From positions 124,001 to 188,000 of the forward strand of contig NZ_JSWF01000032.1 in assembly GCF_000797445.1 (NCBI RefSeq): DNA of 64,000 nucleotides, in the 5' to 3' direction. The DNA is from Lacinutrix jangbogonensis (GTDB lineage Bacteria; Bacteroidota; Bacteroidia; Flavobacteriales; Flavobacteriaceae). The notes below the pieces were generated by a model. That model had not been told where the DNA came from. It searched no databases and saw nothing but the letters and a program-made list of their open reading frames with translations. Both the position numbers and the translations under genes were made by a program. The number at the start of each line of letters is the position of its first letter. Within the stretch, counting starts at the first letter, position 1. This document shows, in pieces, positions 34,562 to 44,506 of the stretch.

Positions 34562-36514
34562 AACCCGATTTAGTTTTCTTGACAATAGCATTTTTAAACC
34601 TGAATAATCTTTCACCTCTTCTAAAACACTTCTGTTCACCTCATTTTTATTCTCCAAAGTTTGTTGCTGAAAACCAATTACTTTTCTATCAATTAAATGG
34701 CAGCGTAAACTTAAAATAGTCTCACTTACTAATTGCGGAATACTTTCTGTTTTTAACTTTGGAAAAATATCTTTACGATTCCAATCTGATAAAAAATAGC
34801 GTTCATCTTCCATTAAAATGGTAGTGATTTCATTGCCAACCTGAGCATCTACACTATTAATTAAATGCTGTGATGAAAATTCAGGGTTCTGATTTAAAGT
34901 TTCTATTATTTTGTAATACAAACTTTTAAACTGCTCGTTAGAAAATTCCATTTCATCATCTTGTAAGTCTAAAAACACTTTTTCGAACACTTTCGCTTGA
35001 TGAATAATAGGTTCTAAAATTAAAACACCGTTTTCATTTTCTTTTAAAACAAGGTCTTCGAAATCTTGGGTTTTATTACCATAAAGGAGGAGTATTTCTA
35101 TAATTTTTCGTTCTAAAACAAATTGCACATCAACCTTTTTTAGGGGTTGTTGGTGCTTAATAACTTCAAATGCTTGCTGTGGTTTTTGTTGTTGTTTAGA
35201 TTGATCGTTTGCCTCTTTTTGTGTGAGTTGTGCAAGTGTGCTAAACAATACGCCTTCACTTATATCCATTATTCTAGAACATTCCTGGATATAAACTTCC
35301 CGTTTAATACGGTCTGGTATTTTAGCAATACTATTAATAATATCTCTAATAGTTTCTGCCTTTTTTATAGGATCGTTTTTAGAGTCTTCAAATAAAATGG
35401 AAGCTTTAAACTGAATGAAATCTTTAGCATTTTCTTCTAGATAATGCTTTAATTCTACTAGTGTATTCGTTTTTGCAAAACTGTCTGGGTCTTCGCCTTC
35501 AGGAAAAGTACACACCCTAACATTCATGCCTTGCTCTAAAATAAGATCAATACCACGAAGCGAGGCACGCATTCCTGCCGCATCACCATCAAAAAGTACA
35601 GTAATGTTTTTTGTAAGTCTGTTTATTAATCGAATTTGGTCGCTAGTTAGGGCCGTTCCAGAAGAGGATACTACATTAGTAATACCCGTTTGATGAAACT
35701 GTATAACATCTGTATAGCCTTCTACCAAATAACAATTATCTTCTTTGGCAATACTCTGTTTTGCATGGTAAATACCGTACAACACTTTACTTTTATGGTA
35801 AAGATCGCTCTCTGGTGAATTTAAATATTTAGCAGCTTTTTTGTCGTTGGTTAAAATACGCCCACCAAAACCCAAAACACGACCACTCATGCTTTGTATT
35901 GGAAACATCACACGACCTTTAAACCTATCGAATTGTTTAGTGCCTTTATCTATAGTTAACCCAGTTGCTGCTAAAAATTCTAACTTGTAACCTTTCTTGA
36001 TGGCTTCGTCTGTAAAAGCACTCCACGCGTCTGTACAATAGCCTAAATCGAATTTTTTAATAGTTTCATCTGTAAAGCCACGCTCTTTAAAGTAGCTTAA
36101 ACCTATAGCTTTGCCTTTGTCTGTTTTATGTAAAATATGCTTAAAATAGGTGTTGGCATATTCGCTAACTAAATAAAGACTTTCGCGTTGATCTTGTGCT
36201 TCTTTTTGCTCGTTAGACTGTTCGGTTTCTTCAATTTCGATATTGTATTTTTTAGCGAGATATTTTATAGCTTCTGGATAGGTAAAGTGTTCGTGTTCCA
36301 TTAAAAAGGCAACAACATTTCCACCTTTACCACTTGAGAAATCTTTCCATATTTGCTTTACTGGAGATACCATAAAGCTTGGTGAGCGTTCTTCGCTAAA
36401 CGGACTTAAACCTTTAAAATTACTTCCCGCTTTTTTTAATTGTACAAAATCGCCAATAACCTCCTCTAATCGAGCAGTTTCATATACTAGGTCTATGGAT
36501 GATTTTGATATCAA
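34556..36514 (-). CDS. dnaG: DNA primase
   Basis: It makes RNA primers at the replication fork. The protein starts ISKSSIDLVYETARLEEVIG and carries GLSPFSEERSPSF with KQIWKDFSSGKGG. The N-terminal zinc finger here lacks the classic CxxH/CxxC spacing, as is frequent in Bacteroidota DnaG. The TOPRIM core has LVEGYTDVIQFHQTG and VLFDGDAAGMRASLRG. A C-terminal helicase-interaction region follows. The TTG at 36514 gives the usual N-terminus; ATG at 36583 would add 23 residues (MMKNPQII...) not typical of the family, but is possible. Total length is about 652 residues. Confidence 0.93.
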   Translation of the reverse strand: MISKSSIDLVYETARLEEVIGDFVQLKKAGSNFKGLSPFSEERSPSFMVSPVKQIWKDFSSGKGGNVVAFLMEHEHFTYPEAIKYLAKKYNIEIEETEQSNEQKEAQDQRESLYLVSEYANTYFKHILHKTDKGKAIGLSYFKERGFTDETIKKFDLGYCTDAWSAFTDEAIKKGYKLEFLAATGLTIDKGTKQFDRFKGRVMFPIQSMSGRVLGFGGRILTNDKKAAKYLNSPESDLYHKSKVLYGIYHAKQSIAKEDNCYLVEGYTDVIQFHQTGITNVVSSSGTALTSDQIRLINRLTKNITVLFDGDAAGMRASLRGIDLILEQGMNVRVCTFPEGEDPDSFAKTNTLVELKHYLEENAKDFIQFKASILFEDSKNDPIKKAETIRDIINSIAKIPDRIKREVYIQECSRIMDISEGVLFSTLAQLTQKEANDQSKQQQKPQQAFEVIKHQQPLKKVDVQFVLERKIIEILLLYGNKTQDFEDLVLKENENGVLILEPIIHQAKVFEKVFLDLQDDEMEFSNEQFKSLYYKIIETLNQNPEFSSQHLINSVDAQVGNEITTILMEDERYFLSDWNRKDIFPKLKTESIPQLVSETILSLRCHLIDRKVIGFQQQTLENKNEVNRSVLEEVKDYSGLKMLLSRKLNRVL

Positions 36515-36782
36515 TTTTGAAATTTTTATCGCTTCCGCGGAATTACTCCGTAAATGTAATATAATTTGTGGATTCTTCATCAAATGCTGAATGACAAAAA
36601 CCTGAATTTATTCCAAACTTCTACACACTTATTTAACTTTAGATCTGAATTATTTTTACAGTTTTAAAACACGATGTTTAGAGAAGTGAAAAAAAGTACC
36701 TTCAATCAATAGGAGAATTTATTCTCCAACAAAAAAATAAAGCTTTATATTTATGCATCGTTAATTAATAAATATCCACATT

Positions 36783-38429
36783 ATGAAAAAAATTACATTA
36801 TCTTTTTTGCTATCAATATTTAGCTTTGCTATAATTTTTGCTCAAGGCATTTTTGATGATGCTATTCACACAGCTGTTAATTTTGGGAGCGTTAATTCTC
36901 CAGGTGCAGAAGGTGTTCAGAATATTATCGATCAAAATTCTGCTACAAAATTCTTAGATTTCAATGCTGGAGATGGTATTGGATTTGATGTCGACTTATT
37001 AGGTGTTTCTCACATTGCAATTGCAATGGAAATAGTTACAGCAAATGATGCTCCGGAACGCGATCCGACTGCCTACGAAATCCTTGGTTCTAACGATGGT
37101 AATGCATATACTAGTGTTGCTACTGGAACAATTCCATGTGTTTCAACCCGTTTATTCAATAGAACCTACTCTTTTGCTAGCACTACAGCTTATACTTTTT
37201 ATAGAGTTAATTTTACTGGTACGTGTGGCACAAGTACTATAAATCAAATTGCAGATGTGCAATTGTATAGTGCTATTGGAGATACACCTGTTTTTACCTG
37301 TCCGGGAGATATTACAGTAGATAATACTGCTGGACAATGTGATGGTGTTGCTACTTATACTATTACAGTAAGCGATACAGAAGATGGTAGTTTAACACCT
37401 ACTTTAATTACAGGGCAGCCTTCTGCAGGTAGTTTCCCTATAGGAACTACAATTGTTTCTTACACAGTTACAGATAGTGATAACAATACTGTGAGTTGCA
37501 GCTTTAATGTCACTGTAAATGATACTGAAAATCCAGTAGTAAATTGTCCTGCAAATATAATGGCAGATACTAATCCTGGAGATCCTACAACTGTTGTAAC
37601 TTATGCCGTTATCGGGTCAGACAATTGCTCCGCTATTAATCCTTTAGCAGGTTTTTCTCCATTAGGGACAATAAATGGACAGGCCTATTATTTATCAGAT
37701 GCCTCTCTTTCTCCTGCCGGTGCTTTTACAGAAGCTGGAAATCAAGGTGGTTTTATAGGAACCATTAGAAACGCAGCAGATGGTACATACCTTTTAGATG
37801 CCATAAAAAAAGCAGGCTTTCTTGGAGATATTCTTCTTGGATATAACGATACCGCTTCTGAAGGTTCTTTTGTTTGGCATACTAGCGATCCAGCAACTTA
37901 TAATAACTGGAATCCTGGAGAACCAAATAATTCTGGAAACGAAGATTATACAGTTATGCAATCTAGTGGAGGATGGAACGATGTTAATGATATTGCTTCT
38001 TACAGATATCTTTTAGAAATCCCTTATTCGCCTGAGCAAACTGCTGGATTGGCAAGCGGTAGTGATTTCCCTATTGGTGTAACTACAAATACTTTTGTTG
38101 TAACAGATGTTACAGGTAATTCTGAAACTTGTTCTTTTACGGTTACTGTAAATGAAGTATTAAGTGTCGATTCTTTTAGTTTAGAAACTAGTATTTCTAT
38201 GTTGCCTAACCCTGTAAAGAATAATTTATTTATAAGCAATTCATCAAATATTAAACTAGAGACTGCTTTAGTTTTTGATATTAATGGAAGACTGGTTAAA
38301 TCATTTAATCTTAATGAAGTAAATGAAACGGTAAGGCTAGAGATTTCAGCTCTTAAAAGTGGTTTGTATTTAATTAATATTACTAACCAACAAGGACATT
38401 CAATAATTAAGAAATTTATAAAAGAATAA
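36783..38429 (+). CDS. Secreted HYR/C-type-lectin protein with T9SS sorting domain
   Basis: A 548-residue secreted protein with a signal peptide (1-20, IFAQ). Residues about 22-160 look like an F5/8-type (discoidin) jelly-roll. A HYR domain (about 168-252) starts FTCPGDITVDNTAGQC. A second HYR domain begins at about 255 (VNCPANIM) and is split by a C-type-lectin-like domain (about 285-420). That domain holds W376-NPGEPNN-383, EDYTVM and GGWND. In C-type lectins EPN and WND are calcium/mannose-type sugar ligands. The C-terminus (SMLPNPVKNNLFIS ... LYLINITNQQGHSIIKKFIKE) is a type A sorting domain. A surface carbohydrate-binding role is likely; the ligand is unknown. Confidence 0.85.
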   Translation: MKKITLSFLLSIFSFAIIFAQGIFDDAIHTAVNFGSVNSPGAEGVQNIIDQNSATKFLDFNAGDGIGFDVDLLGVSHIAIAMEIVTANDAPERDPTAYEILGSNDGNAYTSVATGTIPCVSTRLFNRTYSFASTTAYTFYRVNFTGTCGTSTINQIADVQLYSAIGDTPVFTCPGDITVDNTAGQCDGVATYTITVSDTEDGSLTPTLITGQPSAGSFPIGTTIVSYTVTDSDNNTVSCSFNVTVNDTENPVVNCPANIMADTNPGDPTTVVTYAVIGSDNCSAINPLAGFSPLGTINGQAYYLSDASLSPAGAFTEAGNQGGFIGTIRNAADGTYLLDAIKKAGFLGDILLGYNDTASEGSFVWHTSDPATYNNWNPGEPNNSGNEDYTVMQSSGGWNDVNDIASYRYLLEIPYSPEQTAGLASGSDFPIGVTTNTFVVTDVTGNSETCSFTVTVNEVLSVDSFSLETSISMLPNPVKNNLFISNSSNIKLETALVFDINGRLVKSFNLNEVNETVRLEISALKSGLYLINITNQQGHSIIKKFIKE

Positions 38430-38448
38430 CCATAAAATTAAGTTTTAA

Positions 38449-38486
38449 AAAAGTCCGCTTCAAAATTATTTTGAAGCGGTTTTTTA
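38449..38486. terminator. Bidirectional terminator
   Basis: CCGCTTCAAAA, short loop, TTTTGAAGCGG, with A-run before and T-run after, between convergent genes. Confidence 0.9.
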
Positions 38487-38509
38487 TTTCTAACTAATTC
38501 AAATGAAAA

Positions 38510-39601
38510 TTATTCTATATTTAGCCTAAGGCCTAAAGAAATATTATTTTGTTTTATAGAGTTGTTTTTAAAGGTGTTAGATAAATCGTATTTAAAAAAC
38601 AAACTAACATCATCTAAGCCAATATAAGCACCAACACCATAAACAAAAGGATTTACATTATAATCTTGTTTAATTTTCTGCTTTGTTCTTTCTCCATTTT
38701 CTTTATACCATAGTTTTTGTTTCGCTCCAATATTTAAGCCTGCATAACCGCCAAATCCAATTTTAAAACCTCTGTTATAATATCTTACGCGATCTTTCTT
38801 TTCGGTTTTAGTATACTGTCCAAACTCGAAATATAATGGTACAACTAAATTTGTGGTTCTAAATTTTGCTTGTTTTAAATCTACAGGAAATGTTTCTATT
38901 GTTGTTAAATTACCATCTTGAACAAAATACTTATTGTCTTTTAAATCATACTTATTCCATTGTAGAGATAAACCATATCTCAGTCTTATAGCGTTAGAAT
39001 TTTTTAAAATTCGTGTTCTCCACTGGAAACCTAATTCAAAAAAACCAGAACCACCAATTTTGTAAGGCGAATCGCTAAGACTTTGTCCATCTATTAAAGC
39101 GTTATTAATTCCTGCAGCAACTACTAATCCACTAAGTGTTCTGTAATCGTATTTAACTGGTTTTTTTTTACCACCTAAAATTGTAACACCTGTAAAGTTA
39201 TTAATATCATTTAAAGAATTAAATGAAATATCAAATTCTCTTTTCTTAACATTACCATCTTCATCTAATGGAGTTCTAAGGTTGTTTCTTTCGTAGAACG
39301 CTAGTTTATTTTTAAATATAGAAATACGATTTTCAATATTTAAGGCTCTTTTTTTAGCAACTTCTTGTTTTAAATCTTCGCCTTCTTCATAAGTAATTTC
39401 CTTTTTTGTAACACGATCATTGATTTGTTCTACTTCAAATTTTAAAGCACTCTTTTCGTGAGTTCTAATTTCTTCTATTAAAAGCTCTAATTGCTTTTCT
39501 TTTTCTGGATTATTTGATGACTCCTCAATGTCTTGCGCACTAGCATAAATTGTAAATAAACCTAATATTAAAATGATAATGTACTTTGTAATGGTTTGCA
39601 T
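38510..39601 (-). CDS. Outer-membrane beta-barrel protein with coiled-coil N-terminal region
   Basis: A 363-residue protein with a signal peptide (1-22, IYASAQ). A charged, helical stretch (about 25-110: EKEKQLELLIEEIRTHEKSA ...) likely forms a coiled coil. A C-terminal 200-residue beta-barrel resembles PorT-family outer-membrane proteins (GFFELGFQWRTRIL, FKIGFGGYAGLNIGAKQKL, ISLGLRLNIE at the end). The function is unknown. It is the third gene of a sigma factor / membrane protein / outer-membrane protein run, so it is probably part of an envelope-sensing regulon. Confidence 0.7.
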   Translation of the reverse strand: MQTITKYIIILILGLFTIYASAQDIEESSNNPEKEKQLELLIEEIRTHEKSALKFEVEQINDRVTKKEITYEEGEDLKQEVAKKRALNIENRISIFKNKLAFYERNNLRTPLDEDGNVKKREFDISFNSLNDINNFTGVTILGGKKKPVKYDYRTLSGLVVAAGINNALIDGQSLSDSPYKIGGSGFFELGFQWRTRILKNSNAIRLRYGLSLQWNKYDLKDNKYFVQDGNLTTIETFPVDLKQAKFRTTNLVVPLYFEFGQYTKTEKKDRVRYYNRGFKIGFGGYAGLNIGAKQKLWYKENGERTKQKIKQDYNVNPFVYGVGAYIGLDDVSLFFKYDLSNTFKNNSIKQNNISLGLRLNIE

Positions 39602-39676
39602 AAGTGTTCGTTTTTTGATGCTGATAAGTCTATCAGCGATTGTTGATATTGATTGTAAATTGATGAGTTGTTCTTG

Positions 39677-40441
39677 TTAATCGTTGCGTTCTGCAACAGA
39701 TTCCCTTATGGTTTCGTAGCCTTTTCTTACTGCGTTAAACATTTTGTCTCTAAAGGTTTTATCGAGATCGTCTTCGACAGCGATGAGTAAACCGTTGTAA
39801 TCTATTGGTATTGATTTACTTTTAGGTTCTTGCATTGCAATATCTTCTGTCGCTTTGGCAAGTAAAGAATTTATCTCGTTGTCTAGAGTAATGTTATTTT
39901 TGGTTTCTATGTTGTTTTTTTTGTCAGGTATATTTTCAACGATAGCAACAAGAGGTTCATTTTGGATTGTGCTTTTGTCGACAAGTAAGGGTTCTTCAAC
40001 TTGAGTTTTGTTTACTATTGTCTTTACCTTATTTTTAGAATTTACATTAGCATAATATTTAGTGCTTTCAATTGGTTTCTTTTCTGTTTTCTTCCTGCTC
40101 TTTTTTATTGTTTGCTCTTCTATTTTAACTATTACTTCTTGTTTTGGAGTACTAATTATTTGTTTTGGAACTTCAATTTTTAAAGTGTCGGTAGTTGTGT
40201 TTTCTTTAGCTATACTACTGTCTGTACTATTTGTTATTTTAGTATTTATAAAGAAATTCGAAACCAACAAAACACCAATAATGCTTGCCGCCATACCTAG
40301 CCACCAAAAGCCCGTTTTGTTACTCTTTTTTTCTTCGTGATCTAAACGTTTCGATAGAGTATCCCAAGATTTAGATGCAGGCGTAATAGTTCTTTTTTCG
40401 AGCCTATCTTTCATGTCTTCTTCAAATTTAATTGGTGCCAT
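39677..40441 (-). CDS. Single-pass membrane protein, probable anti-sigma factor
   Basis: A 254-residue protein. The N-terminal cytoplasmic part (about 1-44, FEEDMKDRLEKRTITPASKSWDTLSKRL) is followed by one membrane helix (about 45-66, FWWLGMAASIIGVLLVSNFF). A long Lys/Glu/Thr-rich periplasmic segment ends in a helical region (DDLDKTFRDKMFNAVRKGYETI). The topology and its start, which overlaps the 3' end of an ECF sigma gene by 14 bases, argue for an anti-sigma role, although no ZAS zinc motif is present. The gene follows the frameshifted sigma factor. Confidence 0.65.
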   Translation of the reverse strand: MAPIKFEEDMKDRLEKRTITPASKSWDTLSKRLDHEEKKSNKTGFWWLGMAASIIGVLLVSNFFINTKITNSTDSSIAKENTTTDTLKIEVPKQIISTPKQEVIVKIEEQTIKKSRKKTEKKPIESTKYYANVNSKNKVKTIVNKTQVEEPLLVDKSTIQNEPLVAIVENIPDKKNNIETKNNITLDNEINSLLAKATEDIAMQEPKSKSIPIDYNGLLIAVEDDLDKTFRDKMFNAVRKGYETIRESVAERND

Positions 40442-40990
40442 AACTCGATGTGTTTAATTTTTTAATCTCTTGCTGAAGCATTTTTCTTGCTTTAAATAAT
40501 TGCGATTTGGAAGTCCCTTCATTTATATTTAGAAGAGAAGCAATTTCTTGGTGTTTATAGCCTTCAATTGCATACATAACAAAAACCATTTTATAACCTT
40601 CTGGTAGTTTATCTATTAATTTCTGGATGTGTTCTACTTCAATCTCACTATTAATAGTGTTTGAATAATCATGCTTAACCTGTATGTCTTCGATAGAAAA
40701 CTCTATTTTTTTTGTTGTCTTAAAAACGAAATAGACTCTCTAACCATAATACGTCTTATCCAACCTTCAAAACTGCCTTCACTTTTAAAATGCTTTAAGT
40801 TTTTAAATACTTTAAAAAACCCATTGAGCATGGCTTCTTCAGCATGTTGTAAATCTTTAATATAATACCTGCAAACACTTAACATTTTTGGCGCATGCAA
40901 CTCATACAATACGTGTTGTGCTTCACGATTGTTTGTTTGAGCTCTTTTAATTAGCTTCGTTTCATTTTTATAGAGTTGAATAACTTTCAA
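40428..40990 (-). pseudogene. ECF-type RNA polymerase sigma factor gene with a frameshift at an A8 run
   Basis: The first frame (40990-40703) encodes sigma region 2 (AEEAMLNGFFKVFKNLKHF, GWIRRIMVRESISFLRQQKK) and then stops at TAG 40703-40705. This stop directly follows eight A on the minus strand (plus-strand T8 at 40706-40713). In the -1 frame the sequence continues without interruption: IEFSIEDIQVKHDYSN, then region 4 (LPEGYKMVFVMYAIEGYKHQEIASLL, EGTSKSQLFKARKMLQQEI) to TAA at 40428. Joined, it would be a normal sigma factor of about 187 residues. Either the gene is broken, the read has one A too few, or slippage on the A-run restores it. The following gene overlaps its 3' end. Confidence 0.8.
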
Positions 40991-41197
40991 AAAAGGATTA
41001 GTTTTGTGGTTCTATTTATAAAGACGTGATTTTTGTATAAAAGGTTGCCTCATGGTTATACTATTTTTATAATTTTAAAAAAAAATAATTAAAAATGAAC
41101 TCAATTAATTTAACTTTAACAAAATACAAAGTTAAGCTATACTTCAAATAGTTACTAATTTTGCATTAGTGTTTGTAAAATACAAAACTTTAAAAAT

Positions 41198-44100
41198 ATG
41201 ATTCGTTTTTTTGCTTTTAGCCTATTTTTTTGCCTTATTTCTTGTAAAAAAGAAGAAGTAGGGTCTGCAAACAGAGAGCTAAACTTGCCATTATTCTCTC
41301 TCTTAGAAATGAATAAAACAAATGTTTTATTTTCAAACGATATTATCGAAAATGAAGCTTTTAATACTTTTAAATATGAATACTTCTATAATGGAGCTGG
41401 TGTTTCTATTGGAGATATTAACAACGATGGTTTGTCTGATATTTATTTTACAGGAAACATGGTTGATGATAAATTATATTTAAATAAAGGGAATTTAGAA
41501 TTCGAAGATATAACCCAAAACGCAATTGGTAAACAAGCTAAAGGCTGGCACACAGGAACAACGTTTGTAGATGTAAATGGGGATGGTTTTTTAGATGTTT
41601 ATGTATGTAGGGGAGGAGATATTAGAAATTTTAAAGACCAATCTAATTTATTATACATAAACAATGGTGATTTAACTTTTACCGAACAAGCGCATGTTTT
41701 TGGAATTGATGATGGTTCTAATTCTACCCAAGCCGCATTTTTTGATTACGATTTAGATGGCGATTTGGATGCTTATGTAATGAATGTTCCCAATGAATTA
41801 TTTCAATATTCTATGCAAGAGTATCGCGATATGTTTAAAAGTGGTAAAAATAAATCTGATCACTTTTATAAAAATGATAACGGAAAATTTATAGAAATAT
41901 CTAAAAGCTTGGGCATTAATAATCATGCTTTTGGATTAGGGCTATGCGTTTCTGATATCGATAATAATGGCTATCTAGATATTTATGTTAGTAATGATTA
42001 TGAAGACCGCGATTACCTGTTTATGAATAATAAAGGTGTTTTTACAGAAGAATTAAAACAACGTACAAGGCATATTTCAAACTTTGGAATGGGAATAGAT
42101 ATCGCAGATTTTAATAACGATGCTCATCAAGATATCATGGAATTAGACATGGCTTACTCTTCTCATATTCGCTCTAAAAGAAACATGGCATCCATGTCTA
42201 TCGATAAATTTTGGAACACAGTAGCCACAGGGAATTATTATCAATATATGAGTAACTCATTGCAACTAAACAATGGGAATGGCACGTTTAGCGACATCGC
42301 TCATTTGGCCACAGTGGCCAAGACAGATTGGAGCTGGGCAGCTCTATTTGCAGATTTCGACAATGATGGTCTAAAAGATTTGGTAATTACTAATGGACAG
42401 TATCGAGATTTTAAAGATAGGGATTTTCAAGAAAATCTAAATAAGCAGATTGCTGAAAAAGGAAAATTGTCGCTAGATGAGGTCTATTCGTTTACACCAT
42501 CAAGTGTGCAAAGTAACTTTGTGTTTAAAAATAAAGGCGATCTATCTTTTGAGAACAATACCAAAAGTTGGGGATTCAATAAAAAGATAAATTCAAACGG
42601 CATTGCGTATGCAGATTTAGATAATGATGGAGACTTGGATTTGGTTGTAAATAATCTTGATAAACCAGCTTCTATTTATGAGAATAACCTAAATGGACAG
42701 GTAAACTATGTAGCTTTTCAATTAAAAGGGAATAGAAAAAACGTGTTTGCTTTTGGAGCAAAAGTTAAAGTTTATACAGAATATGGAGTTCAAACCCAAG
42801 AGATTTCTCCAACAAGAGGTTATTTGTCATCAGTTGATACCAAACTACATTTTGGCTTAGGGGAGGCTTCTTTAATTAAAAAAGTAGAAATAATTTGGCC
42901 AGATAACAAGACTACAATACTTCACAATTTAAATAGTAATCGAACACATTATCTAAGCTATAATAAATCAGCTTTTAAAGAATTAACTAAAGAAAAAGTG
43001 ACACCTATTTTTAAAGATATTTCGCAATCTCAACCTTTACAATATAAGCATACAGAAAATAAATTTAATGATTGGGACAGAGAAATCTTATTGCCTTATG
43101 CACTTTCAAGTCAAGGTCCAGTTATAGCCGTTGCAGATGTTAATAAAAACCAATTAGAAGATGTGTTTATTGGAGGCTCTAGCGGCAATTTGTCTCAAAT
43201 TAGATGCCAAAAATTAAATGGAACATTTATATCTCCTATTAACAGTCCATTTATAGAAGATATAAAAAGCGAAGATATTGGTGCTTTGTTTTTTGATGCA
43301 GATAACGATGGCGATAATGATTTATACGTTTGTAGTGGTGGTAACGAATTTGTAAAAAACTCAAAACATTTGCAAGACAGATTATATATAAATGATGGTA
43401 ATGGTAATTTTATAAAAAGCAGAAATGCTTTGCCAAAAATGATCTCAAGCACCAAAGTTATCGTCTCTGGTGATATAGACAGCGATGGTGATTTAGATTT
43501 GTTTGTTGGAGGAAGGTTAACACCAGGAGAATACCCTAAAGCCTCAAGAAGCTATGTTTTAAGAAACGATAATGGGAATTTCACAGACATTACCAGTCAA
43601 TGGTCTAAAGCACTTTTGTTTCCGGGAATGATAACTGGTGCCGAATTTACGGATGTCAATAATGATGGGAAATTAGATTTAACATTAGTTGGTGAATGGA
43701 TGGGTTTTACGCAGTTTATTAATGACGGAGAAAAATTTGCAAAAAAAGAGACAGACCTTTCTACAGAAGGTTTATGGTTTAGTTTAGCATCGGGCGATAT
43801 TGATAATGATGGAGACATAGACTTTGTTGCTGGAAATCTTGGTGCTAACTCAAAATTTAAAGCCTCTTTAAAAAAACCATTTAATATCTATGGAAGTGAT
43901 TTTGATAAAAATGGTAGTTACGATTTGGTTTTAAGTGCATATGAAGGAGATAAAAATTATCCTGTTCGTGGAAAAGAATGTTCGTCTCAACAAATGCCTT
44001 CGCTTTTAGAAAAATTCCCTACATATAAATCTTTTGCTGAGTCAGATATGAAACAACTTTATGGTAGTAATCTAGATGAAGCACACCATTTAACAGCAAG

Positions 44101-44470
44101 GCATTTAAAATCTTCAATTTTTATTAATGATGGAAACGGCAATTTTATAATGAAGGACTTACCTAATGAAGCTCAATTTTCACCAATTATGGGTATAGAG
44201 CTTGAGGATATAAATGGAGATAATAAAATAGACATTGTCGCTGCAGGAAATTTGTATGAAGCAGAAGTTGAAACGGTGCGCTATGATGCTGGAAGAGGAG
44301 TTTGTTTAATTGGAGATGGTGAAAATAATTTTAAGCCTTTAACTCCAGAAGTATCTGGGTTTTTTGCTTGGAATAATGTGAAATCAATAACCAAAATAAC
44401 TTTAGATAATAAAAAATGTTTCATTTTGGGTGTAAATAATAATTTCCCTCAAATTTTTGAATTAAAATAA
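41198..44470 (+). CDS. Large VCBS/FG-GAP-repeat lipoprotein with ASPIC/UnbV domain
   Basis: A 1090-residue lipoprotein (lipobox LISC, Cys16). Many calcium-binding FG-GAP/VCBS repeats are visible, with Asp/Asn-rich loops such as DINNDGLSDIYF, DVNGDGFLDVYV, DLDNDGDLDLVV and DIDSDGDLDLFV. They form two beta-propeller blocks (about 60-500 and 630-1080). Between them (about 525-595) lies an ASPIC/UnbV domain (GAKVKVYTEYGVQTQEISPTRG ... HFGLG). Such proteins are abundant in marine Bacteroidota, often near glycan- or sulfate-ester-related genes. No enzymatic activity is established. It is four bases upstream of an arylsulfotransferase-like lipoprotein gene. Confidence 0.88.
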   Translation: MIRFFAFSLFFCLISCKKEEVGSANRELNLPLFSLLEMNKTNVLFSNDIIENEAFNTFKYEYFYNGAGVSIGDINNDGLSDIYFTGNMVDDKLYLNKGNLEFEDITQNAIGKQAKGWHTGTTFVDVNGDGFLDVYVCRGGDIRNFKDQSNLLYINNGDLTFTEQAHVFGIDDGSNSTQAAFFDYDLDGDLDAYVMNVPNELFQYSMQEYRDMFKSGKNKSDHFYKNDNGKFIEISKSLGINNHAFGLGLCVSDIDNNGYLDIYVSNDYEDRDYLFMNNKGVFTEELKQRTRHISNFGMGIDIADFNNDAHQDIMELDMAYSSHIRSKRNMASMSIDKFWNTVATGNYYQYMSNSLQLNNGNGTFSDIAHLATVAKTDWSWAALFADFDNDGLKDLVITNGQYRDFKDRDFQENLNKQIAEKGKLSLDEVYSFTPSSVQSNFVFKNKGDLSFENNTKSWGFNKKINSNGIAYADLDNDGDLDLVVNNLDKPASIYENNLNGQVNYVAFQLKGNRKNVFAFGAKVKVYTEYGVQTQEISPTRGYLSSVDTKLHFGLGEASLIKKVEIIWPDNKTTILHNLNSNRTHYLSYNKSAFKELTKEKVTPIFKDISQSQPLQYKHTENKFNDWDREILLPYALSSQGPVIAVADVNKNQLEDVFIGGSSGNLSQIRCQKLNGTFISPINSPFIEDIKSEDIGALFFDADNDGDNDLYVCSGGNEFVKNSKHLQDRLYINDGNGNFIKSRNALPKMISSTKVIVSGDIDSDGDLDLFVGGRLTPGEYPKASRSYVLRNDNGNFTDITSQWSKALLFPGMITGAEFTDVNNDGKLDLTLVGEWMGFTQFINDGEKFAKKETDLSTEGLWFSLASGDIDNDGDIDFVAGNLGANSKFKASLKKPFNIYGSDFDKNGSYDLVLSAYEGDKNYPVRGKECSSQQMPSLLEKFPTYKSFAESDMKQLYGSNLDEAHHLTARHLKSSIFINDGNGNFIMKDLPNEAQFSPIMGIELEDINGDNKIDIVAAGNLYEAEVETVRYDAGRGVCLIGDGENNFKPLTPEVSGFFAWNNVKSITKITLDNKKCFILGVNNNFPQIFELK

Positions 44471-44506
44471 TATATGATACCCACTATAAAAACAAACCAA
44501 AAAAAC

